NCBI GenBank assembly: GCA_036339395.1 | Contig: JAYZBD010000093.1 | Location: 1-12,143, forward strand | Direction of reading: 5' to 3' | Length of the DNA stretch: 12,143 nucleotides | From: SP202 sp036339395 | GTDB taxonomy: Bacteria; Planctomycetota; Phycisphaerae; Phycisphaerales; SM1A02 | Shown here: in pieces, positions 1 to 6,077 of the stretch | Layout: every line of letters starts with the position of its first letter | Position numbering within the stretch: the stretch's first letter is position 1 | Program-made: the position numbers and the translations under genes | Notes under the pieces: generated by a model | The model's database searches: none | The model's input: only the letters and a program-made list of their open reading frames with translations | Told to the model about the DNA's origin: nothing

Positions 1-40
1 CTCCAGCGAGCATTGCAGTGGCGATGAGTGCATTGAACAT
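1..40 (-). CDS. 5' end of a fourth secreted-protein gene (partial)
   Basis: An ATG at 40 on the minus strand opens a frame reading MFNALIATAMLAG before the window ends. The short hydrophobic run looks like the start of a signal peptide. It lies 55 nt after the stop of the HAF-repeat gene, on the same strand and with the same close spacing as the other genes of this array, so it may be the next member. No clear Shine-Dalgarno sequence precedes it and only 13 codons are visible, so this could be chance. The product cannot be named. Confidence 0.3.
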   Translation of the reverse strand, partial: MFNALIATAMLAG

Positions 41-95
41 GCCGGCAGGCTATCAGAACCCTTGCCATTGATATGAAAGAGGGCAGGAGTGTTCT

Positions 96-1385
96 TCAGG
101 GACAGCTGCCCCAGGCACTGATGACATTCAGCAGGTCGTTCACATCGACCATGCCGCTGCCATCGAAATCCGGGCCGCAGTCACCACCGCCATCACCTCC
201 CCAGGAGGAGATGACCAGGAGCAGATCATTGACGTTCACCTCCCCGTCTCCATCGGCATCACCCTCGCACCGTGCAGACAGGATCCAGTATTCGTAGTCG
301 CCACGAAGGAGCACCTGGTCGTTGTCGTTGATGTCGATCGCAATACTGGTCAATGGATTCGAACCAGTGTGCACCTCGAGATCTTCCAGGACCAGGTCAT
401 CTCCACTGGCCATGGCGACCTGTTCATAGAAGGGGAGCAGGAACGCTGTTCCGATGACACGGCCGTTTCCATTGATGCCAGTGACGGTGAACCCGACGAT
501 GTCCTCGTTCATCTCGATGTATTCAAGGCCATTGGCCGGGGACCATCGGGCTGCCAGTGCTTCATTGGATGTATTCGTCCAACTGAAGGCGACCAGTCCA
601 TTGCTTGAGACGACGTTCCTCAGTGAATAGGACCCGCTTGGAAAGGTATGAATCTCTTCCAGGGAAGCATCGCCGGGATCGAACCAGTAGTAACTGGCGC
701 CACCGGCAGGGTGCTCTGAAACGAGCAGGCGACCTGCATCGTCGAATCGCCAGGCGACCGAGTTCCCCCCGAGTCCAAGCAGGTCGGCCAGGTCCGTGAC
801 GACACCGTCCTCCCAGATGAAGGCGTGGTAGTTGCTCTCGTAGAGCGCGTAGCCGATGACCCGGTCGTTCTCATCGATGTCACGGACGTAGCTGGATGTG
901 GCATCGGGTTCGATGAACATGAGGCCTGCATCATCGGTCCAGGCAAAGGCCTGCCAGGTGCTGGAGCCACTGCCACCGGAGTAGTTTCCGACGATCGAGC
1001 CAAGTTCATTCATGGCCGTCAGGGACGACCAACCTTCGCTGCCCGAGATCGTTGCGAGGACCTGGAAGGTTCCATCATCGTCTGCGCGAACCAGCCGGTC
1101 GTCCTGGAAGATGCCATACGAGCCCAAGCCCGCTGCCATGCCGGCCTCGTTGATGAGGACGCCGAAACTCTCCGGGAAGGAGGTGACCTCGGTGATCACG
1201 TCACCATCCTTCCAGATGACCATGTGGCTGGAGGAGTCATCAAGGATTCCAGTGCATGCCGCCGAGTCGTTCATCGCACTGACGCTCAACAGACCCGGGT
1301 GCGTTGCTTCGACCAGCAGGGCCTCGACACATTCGGTGGAGCCACCAGCGGCAAGACAGATCGAGATGATGCTTGTTGTGATCAT
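96..1385 (-). CDS. Secreted HAF-repeat-like protein with C-terminal dockerin-like module
   Basis: A 429-residue protein, probably exported: it begins MITTSIISICLAAGG, a short hydrophobic leader. Residues about 35-370 hold degenerate repeats of the extracellular HAF type, with motifs such as HAFIWEDGVVTDL (188-200), INGNGRVIG (304-312) and DINDNDQVL (351-359). Residues 373-429 form a dockerin-like module with two calcium-loop repeats, GDADGDGEVNVNDLLLVISSWG and then a second copy starting DFDGSG, and end WGSCP. Here both loops are complete, unlike in the two genes upstream. The start lies 3 nt after the stop of the FG-GAP gene, so translation is probably coupled; the Shine-Dalgarno match is weak. 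HAF proteins have no well-defined function; a surface or structural role is inferred. The family call is moderate and the dockerin-like tail is clear. Confidence 0.85.
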   Translation of the reverse strand: MITTSIISICLAAGGSTECVEALLVEATHPGLLSVSAMNDSAACTGILDDSSSHMVIWKDGDVITEVTSFPESFGVLINEAGMAAGLGSYGIFQDDRLVRADDDGTFQVLATISGSEGWSSLTAMNELGSIVGNYSGGSGSSTWQAFAWTDDAGLMFIEPDATSSYVRDIDENDRVIGYALYESNYHAFIWEDGVVTDLADLLGLGGNSVAWRFDDAGRLLVSEHPAGGASYYWFDPGDASLEEIHTFPSGSYSLRNVVSSNGLVAFSWTNTSNEALAARWSPANGLEYIEMNEDIVGFTVTGINGNGRVIGTAFLLPFYEQVAMASGDDLVLEDLEVHTGSNPLTSIAIDINDNDQVLLRGDYEYWILSARCEGDADGDGEVNVNDLLLVISSWGGDGGGDCGPDFDGSGMVDVNDLLNVISAWGSCP

Positions 1386-1388
1386 TGA

Positions 1389-2723
1389 TTACTCGCACGC
1401 ACCCCATCCGGCAATGACTGCCAGCAGGTCGCTGACATCATATGGATCACCCCACCCGCCGATGACAGCCAGCAGGTCGTTGACGTCAACGTACTGGTCG
1501 CCATTGATGTCGCCTTGGCATCCACAGGCTTCGAGCATGCCGTCGTAGAAGTGCGCCATGCCGTCCGGATCGGCTTCCAGTTCACCGATGAGGGCGCGGT
1601 CACCGTCAATGGCGACGGCCCAGCCGAACTCGGCTTCCAATTGCGGATCGGGGGGGACGATGTGGTGATTGCGCACCCAGGTATTGTCATCGAGCAGCAG
1701 GTAGGAGGTGGCAGCGCCTTCTCCGACCCCGCCGAAACGACTGCCGATCAACAACTGCTCGCCATCGAGCGCAACACTGACACCGAACTGGTCCTCGTTG
1801 ATGTCATCCCCCTCTGGAAGAAGTTCCTGCACCGGGGTCCAGGTGCCGGACTGCTCCTCGAACACGATGACCCGCCCGGCGTCCGGACCGGCGTCATCAT
1901 CACTGTAGGCGCCGATGACGACGCGCTGGTGATCAATGGCCAGTTCGAAGCCGAAGAAGTCCTGGGCTGATCCCGTGTCATCCGACAGCGAGGCGACCTG
2001 CTGGAAGTTCCCCTTGCTGCGCTTGAAGACATGAACGAGGCCCGTGCCCTTGTCCGCCCACGGGGCGCCAATGGCCAGGTCATCACCATTGAGGTCGAGG
2101 CCGAGGCTGAACTGGTCACCGCCAAGAGCCGGAGTGCCGAGCAGTTTCTGGACCTGCGACCAGCCACTGGAGCCATGTTCAAAGACATAGGCAGATCCGG
2201 TCGAAGGGCCCTGGTCGTCATCGAGCGGGGCGCCGACGACGATGGTCGACCCACCGATGGCGACCGTTCGACCGAACGTGTCATTGGCGCCCGGGTCGGC
2301 CGCCTTGAGTTTTGCTTCCTGGGTCCATGAGCCGTCGGCGTGCACGAAGACGTAGGCGGCGCCACTGTCCGTGCCGAGGCTGTCCTCGAACCAGGCGCCG
2401 GCCACGACGCGGTCTCCGCTGATGTCGACGGAGATACCCATCATGTTCCCGACAAGGCCGTCATTGGCAGCCAGTTCCGCCTCGCGTGTCCAGGTCCCGT
2501 CGATGTTTCGATAGACGAGCACGACGCCGGTGGCCCAGTCGTTGCCGGTGCCGAGGGGCGCTCCGATGACGGCGACTTCTCCATCGATGGCGACACTTGC
2601 TCCTGTAAAGCCACCAGTCGCGACGGGAGGAAGGTCCACGTCGGCGGGGCACTGGGCCAGGGCCAGGATGAGCAGTGATGGGAGCATGGACACAGTATGA
2701 AGGACCAGGTCGCCTGATGACAT
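1389..2723 (-). CDS. Secreted FG-GAP seven-repeat beta-propeller protein with dockerin-like tail
   Basis: A 444-residue protein with seven FG-GAP/integrin-alpha-like repeats, visible at about residues 41-72, 95-127, 149-182, 204-234, 255-288, 310-343 and 364-393. Each has the form of a hydrophobic strand plus IGAP or a variant, a Gly/Asp loop and AYVF or VHVF. Seven copies would close one seven-bladed beta propeller. Residues 402-444 are a dockerin-like module: one full calcium loop (GDINGDQYVDVNDLL), then a shortened repeat GDPYDVSDLLAVIAGW ending GACE. An in-frame ATG at 2687 (residue 13) gives MLPSLLILALA, a tidier signal-peptide start; neither start has a strong Shine-Dalgarno sequence. 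It sits between the sulfotransferase-like and HAF genes on the same strand with gaps of 33 and 3 nt. The ligand is unknown; adhesion or scaffolding is the usual role of such propellers. Confidence 0.88.
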   Translation of the reverse strand: MSSGDLVLHTVSMLPSLLILALAQCPADVDLPPVATGGFTGASVAIDGEVAVIGAPLGTGNDWATGVVLVYRNIDGTWTREAELAANDGLVGNMMGISVDISGDRVVAGAWFEDSLGTDSGAAYVFVHADGSWTQEAKLKAADPGANDTFGRTVAIGGSTIVVGAPLDDDQGPSTGSAYVFEHGSSGWSQVQKLLGTPALGGDQFSLGLDLNGDDLAIGAPWADKGTGLVHVFKRSKGNFQQVASLSDDTGSAQDFFGFELAIDHQRVVIGAYSDDDAGPDAGRVIVFEEQSGTWTPVQELLPEGDDINEDQFGVSVALDGEQLLIGSRFGGVGEGAATSYLLLDDNTWVRNHHIVPPDPQLEAEFGWAVAIDGDRALIGELEADPDGMAHFYDGMLEACGCQGDINGDQYVDVNDLLAVIGGWGDPYDVSDLLAVIAGWGACE

Positions 2724-2756
2724 GAAAAAGCGGCGAATAGATCGTTCAGCCCCGAA

Positions 2757-4286
2757 TCAGGGGCATGCGCCACCCCAGGAGGCGATGACCAGGAGCAGGT
2801 CCTCGATGTCCCAGGGATCACCCCAGCCTGCGATGACGTGCAGCAGGTCCGAGACGTTGACAAGGCCGTCGCCGGTGTAATCCCCGGTGTAGAGTTCGAT
2901 CGGGCCGCCGGGGAGGAGATCCTGTCCCTTGAACCCCGGGAAACCAGGCCCGTAACGCAGGACCCTGAATGTGTTGTTCTCCAGCATCGTCGGAGTCCCC
3001 GTGGGTTCCTCGCACTGGTACAGGGGGCCATCAACCACGACCGGATTGATGTACTCCCAGGCAATCTCTCCTGCAGGGGTCACCTCGTAGAAGTGTCCAT
3101 GGGGTCCGTCGCAGATGAGGGTGTTCCCATTGGGCAATCGCTGGGCGCCCGAGAGGAACTCGGCGTAGAGATCCCCGGGTGGATCGTGGACGTAGGTGAC
3201 GGTTGATTCATCGGGGCTGTAGGGTACGCCCGGCTCACGGTCATAGGTTCCTGCTGCATTGAGAGGTGGCTGGATGGATTCCACGCTCGAGTACTCGATG
3301 CCACCAGGACGTCCGACACCATTGTTGAAGAAGAGGATCTCGCCTTCACCATCGAGTCCCGGTTCGATCCAGTTGGCACCGTGCTGCGCGAAGAGTCGCT
3401 GGTCCGTGGTTGTTCCTGCATCCCATGTCCTGGGGTTGCCCCACCTGTAGAGCAGGTCACCACCCATGCCACTGTCACCACCTGCATGGCCAGCGGCTTC
3501 CTCGGTCGTGGTTGAGTGATCGATGATCCAGACTTCCTTGAAGCGTGGGCAACTGACAAGAATCTGGTCGAGTTCCGGGTGGTAGTCGATCGCATTCAGG
3601 TGCAGCCAGTCGGGCTGGGGTGTTGCGTAGAAGTTGATGTTGATCAGTCCAGGGTGTTCCCAGAGATGCTCCTGGTAGTTGTCCCTGGTCTCATCGAAGT
3701 TCTGGACGAGATGGTCCCATGCATGCCATTCCCAGACGATCTGCGGTCCACCGGGAGCGGTCGGATCGACCTCGATGATGACATCCGGCCAGAGTTCGCT
3801 TCCTACGGTCGATGGATCACGCCCGGACTGGATGGCCTCGCTTCTGCTCTTGTATTCCCAGGCGATCATCAGCACGTTGCCATTGGGCATGGGCTCGATG
3901 TCATGGTGGAGCCGATGCTGGTCGTCGTTGTACTCGAAGGTCCATTCCAGGGTGCCGTCCCAGTCCTGCGACGTGACGATACCGCCCTGGCCGCCGCCCG
4001 TGAAATGAAAGTCGGACCCGGGATTGGCAGTCCGCAGGATCGAGCCATCGTGCAGCAGGTAGGCTGCATTCCCGGGAATCTCGTCATGATCCCACTGGTG
4101 CACCAGTCTTCCCTGCAGGTCGACCAGGTAGGAACTCGTGTAGGCCATCGGGCTGAAGAAGGTGTATCCCGGCGAGGCTGAATCTTCGACGTGATCGATG
4201 AGGCCCACCGTGGGATCGGCTTGCACGAATGCGGCCGACGCGATGCAGGCCACCAGGCTGATGCAGGATATGCGGAGTTTCAGCAC
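2757..4286 (-). CDS. Secreted arylsulfotransferase (ASST)-like protein with dockerin-like tail
   Basis: Resembles the bacterial arylsulfotransferase (ASST) propeller family, whose characterised members move sulfate between phenolic compounds in the periplasm. Family-like stretches, numbered from the start chosen here, are HHDIEPMPNGNVL (127-139), DWLHLNAIDYHP (226-237), a strand ending VWIIDH (252-257), QHGANW (301-306) and LPNGNTLICDGPHGHFYEV (384-402). These hold conserved-type histidines at 127/128, 229, 302 and 396/398; which are catalytic cannot be settled by eye. Residues 1-23 are a signal peptide ending SAAFVQA. Residues about 467-509 are a dockerin-like module with one full loop and one shortened repeat, ending WGGACP. 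I chose GTG at 4286 because GGAGG lies 6 nt upstream and the signal peptide then begins cleanly; the frame is also open from GTG 4316 and ATG 4304. First gene of the array. Sulfotransferase activity is unproven. Confidence 0.85.
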   Translation of the reverse strand: MLKLRISCISLVACIASAAFVQADPTVGLIDHVEDSASPGYTFFSPMAYTSSYLVDLQGRLVHQWDHDEIPGNAAYLLHDGSILRTANPGSDFHFTGGGQGGIVTSQDWDGTLEWTFEYNDDQHRLHHDIEPMPNGNVLMIAWEYKSRSEAIQSGRDPSTVGSELWPDVIIEVDPTAPGGPQIVWEWHAWDHLVQNFDETRDNYQEHLWEHPGLININFYATPQPDWLHLNAIDYHPELDQILVSCPRFKEVWIIDHSTTTEEAAGHAGGDSGMGGDLLYRWGNPRTWDAGTTTDQRLFAQHGANWIEPGLDGEGEILFFNNGVGRPGGIEYSSVESIQPPLNAAGTYDREPGVPYSPDESTVTYVHDPPGDLYAEFLSGAQRLPNGNTLICDGPHGHFYEVTPAGEIAWEYINPVVVDGPLYQCEEPTGTPTMLENNTFRVLRYGPGFPGFKGQDLLPGGPIELYTGDYTGDGLVNVSDLLHVIAGWGDPWDIEDLLLVIASWGGACP

Positions 4287-4387
4287 AGTATTCCTCCAGG
4301 ACATCCATTGAACCACGTGGATCGTGTTCTACGAAGATCCATTTACCTGATACGGGGAAAATGTCCGCTCCATCCCCCACGAAACGT

Positions 4388-5050
4388 TCAGGCAAGCCTG
4401 GCCAGGGCCAGGCCGTCGCCGATGGGGACCAGGCTGTAGTCGATTCGCTCGTCCTTCAAGAGGAACTGGGCCAGTTCGCGCGTGGCAACCGTCGAAGCGT
4501 CATCGCAGGATGGATCCGCCACGCGACCACCTCGGAACATGTTGTCGATGGTGATGATGCCCCCGCTTCGGAGCAGCTTCAAACCATGCTCGTAGTAGTT
4601 GAGGCTGTTTTCCTTGTCCGCATCGATGTACATGAAGTCGTATTCGCCGGCACCGGGTTCCTGCAGCAATGCTTCAAGCGTCCCAAGGGCCGGGCCGATC
4701 CGCGACTCGATTCGTGTGTCGACCCCGGCAGCCTGCCAGGCCCTGCGGGCCGTCTCCAGGTGTTCATCACTGATGTCGCAGGCGACCAGCCTGCCATCCC
4801 CAGGCAGGGCGGAAGCGATGGCCATGGCGCTGGTTCCCGTGTAGACGCCGATCTCGATGGCCGTGCAGGCCTGGATGGACCGAGCGAGGAACTGGAGAAA
4901 CTGTGACTGTTCAGGGGAGGTCTGCATCCCCGAGTCCGGCAGGGAGGCCGTCTGCTCCCGGAGGTCCTGGTGGTGGGTCGTGTCACGCAGCGAGTTGGCC
5001 AGCAGCCACTCGTGGAGTACGTCGTCAACCTGGATCGGTCGGTGGGACAT
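4388..5050 (-). CDS. SAM-dependent O-methyltransferase, caffeoyl-CoA/catechol OMT-like family
   Basis: A 220-residue cytoplasmic class I methyltransferase of the family that includes caffeoyl-CoA and small bacterial O-methyltransferases. Visible features are SAM motif I EIGVYTGTSA (66-75), the acidic residue D92 at the end of strand 2 (LVACD) for the SAM ribose, YIDADKENSLNYYEHGLKLL (141-160) with metal ligand D143, and ITIDN (166-170) supplying the D169/N170 metal ligands. Length is normal for the family. The ATG has an upstream GGGAGG, about 11 nt away. It is divergent from the serine acetyltransferase gene with only 38 nt between starts, and 101 nt lie between its stop and the sulfotransferase start. 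Members methylate catechol-type hydroxyls using a divalent metal; the substrate here cannot be inferred. Annotation to family level is secure. Confidence 0.93.
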   Translation of the reverse strand: MSHRPIQVDDVLHEWLLANSLRDTTHHQDLREQTASLPDSGMQTSPEQSQFLQFLARSIQACTAIEIGVYTGTSAMAIASALPGDGRLVACDISDEHLETARRAWQAAGVDTRIESRIGPALGTLEALLQEPGAGEYDFMYIDADKENSLNYYEHGLKLLRSGGIITIDNMFRGGRVADPSCDDASTVATRELAQFLLKDERIDYSLVPIGDGLALARLA

Positions 5051-5051
5051 C

Positions 5052-5081
5052 GTGTCACATTCCTCCCGTGCACCGTATCAT
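5052..5081 (+). promoter_or_regulatory. Candidate promoter of the serine acetyltransferase gene
   Basis: TATCAT at 5076-5081 matches the -10 consensus at five of six bases. GTGTCA at 5052-5057 matches the -35 consensus at four of six, and the spacer is 18 nt. Transcription would begin at or next to the ATG at 5089, giving a leaderless or nearly leaderless mRNA. This fits the lack of a Shine-Dalgarno sequence before that ATG. The site overlaps the upstream region of the divergent methyltransferase gene. It is a visual match only. Confidence 0.35.
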
Positions 5082-5088
5082 CATCGAC

Positions 5089-6015
5089 ATGAGTGGAACA
5101 GGTCGTCATGAAGATCTTGCCAGGCGTCTCGTGGCCCCAGGTGAACCCAATGACCGTATTCAGCACCTCTCCGGTGGACGCCTGCCCAATCGTGATGTCG
5201 TTCTCTGGATCCTGGAACAGCTCCAGTACATCCTCTTCCCGGGGTTTTTCGGTCCACGGGACATGGATGCAGATGGCCTGGCCGAGTACGTCGCCACGGT
5301 CCTTGCCGAGATCGAGGCTGATCTCCAGGGACAGGTCGAGGGGGCGCTTCGCTACCAGGAATCCATCGATGCATCGAATATTTCGCCAGAAGTCCTGGGC
5401 AACGAAGCACGATGTGCAGCCGAGATCACGTCACGTTTTCTCGAAGGGCTGCCCGAGCTGCGTCGCCTCCTGAGCCTGGATGTCCAGGCCGCCTACGACG
5501 GTGACCCCGCTGCGCAGCACACCGATGAAGCCGTACTCTGCTACCCGGGCATCAAGGCGATCACCGTGCATCGCATTGCACATGAACTCTACATCGCGGG
5601 CGTCCCGTTGATTCCCCGAATCATGCATGAGTGGGCACACTCGGAGACAGGCATCGACATTCATCCCGGGGCAACCATCGGCGAGGGCATCTTCATCGAC
5701 CATGGAACCGGGGTCGTCATCGGTGAGACAACCGTCATTGGCAATGGCTGCAAGATCTACCAGGGAGTCACCCTCGGAGCCAAGAGCTTTCCCAAGGATG
5801 AGCGGGGTCGATTGAAACGTGGAGTCAAGCGACACCCGACACTGGAGGACGAGGTCACGGTCTATGCTGGTGCGACGATTCTCGGTGGAGATACCGTGAT
5901 CGGATACGGCTCGGTGGTCAATGGTGGCGTATTCCTCACCAATTCGATTCCTGCAAATCATGTTGCCCAGGCGCCGGTGGTGGAGGTCTGCCTCAAGGAC
6001 CGAAGCGGGGGCTGA
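5089..6015 (+). CDS. cysE: Serine O-acetyltransferase (first step of cysteine synthesis)
   Basis: Catalyses L-serine + acetyl-CoA to O-acetylserine, the substrate of cysteine synthase. The 308-residue protein has a helical N-terminal region (about 1-180) and a left-handed beta-helix of hexapeptide repeats (about 186-285: IHPGATIGEGIFIDHGTGVVIGE, GNGCKIYQGVTLGA, then ILGGDTVIGYGSVV). Residues equivalent to the catalytic and serine-binding set of E. coli CysE are present: D190 and H192 in DIHPG, D204/H205 in DHGTG, and H249 in KRHP. The N-terminal part is longer than in E. coli, as in EpsC-type homologues. I chose ATG 5089 because a -10-like TATCAT lies 7 nt upstream; an in-frame GTG at 5068 and a longer open frame exist but have no coding features. 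acnA follows 62 nt later, possibly in the same transcript. Confidence 0.93.
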   Translation: MSGTGRHEDLARRLVAPGEPNDRIQHLSGGRLPNRDVVLWILEQLQYILFPGFFGPRDMDADGLAEYVATVLAEIEADLQGQVEGALRYQESIDASNISPEVLGNEARCAAEITSRFLEGLPELRRLLSLDVQAAYDGDPAAQHTDEAVLCYPGIKAITVHRIAHELYIAGVPLIPRIMHEWAHSETGIDIHPGATIGEGIFIDHGTGVVIGETTVIGNGCKIYQGVTLGAKSFPKDERGRLKRGVKRHPTLEDEVTVYAGATILGGDTVIGYGSVVNGGVFLTNSIPANHVAQAPVVEVCLKDRSGG

Positions 6016-6043
6016 ATGGGAGACGGGGGACTGAAGCCAAGGC

Positions 6044-6049
6044 TACAAT
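6044..6049 (+). promoter_or_regulatory. Candidate -10 element before acnA
   Basis: TACAAT matches the -10 consensus at five of six bases and lies 28 nt before the preferred acnA start, which would give a leader of about 20 nt. No convincing -35 hexamer is present at 16-18 nt upstream, so acnA may instead be read through from the serine acetyltransferase gene. Confidence 0.25.
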
Positions 6050-6077
6050 GCCCGTTTCCAGCGACGAAGAGGACCTG

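Noticed and set aside
99..2888. Similar DNA segments of the dockerin-coding ends considered as mobile or minisatellite repeats
   Set aside because: The similarity follows protein-level conservation of the module, stays in frame and has no flanking duplications.
4324..4387. Possible terminator or promoter between the methyltransferase and ASST-like genes
   Set aside because: No strong inverted repeat with a T-run and no -35/-10 pair with proper spacing could be found.
1..4400. Many long plus-strand open frames opposite the secreted-protein genes
   Set aside because: They lie antisense to genes with clear domains, have no recognisable motifs, and are expected from GC-rich codon bias.
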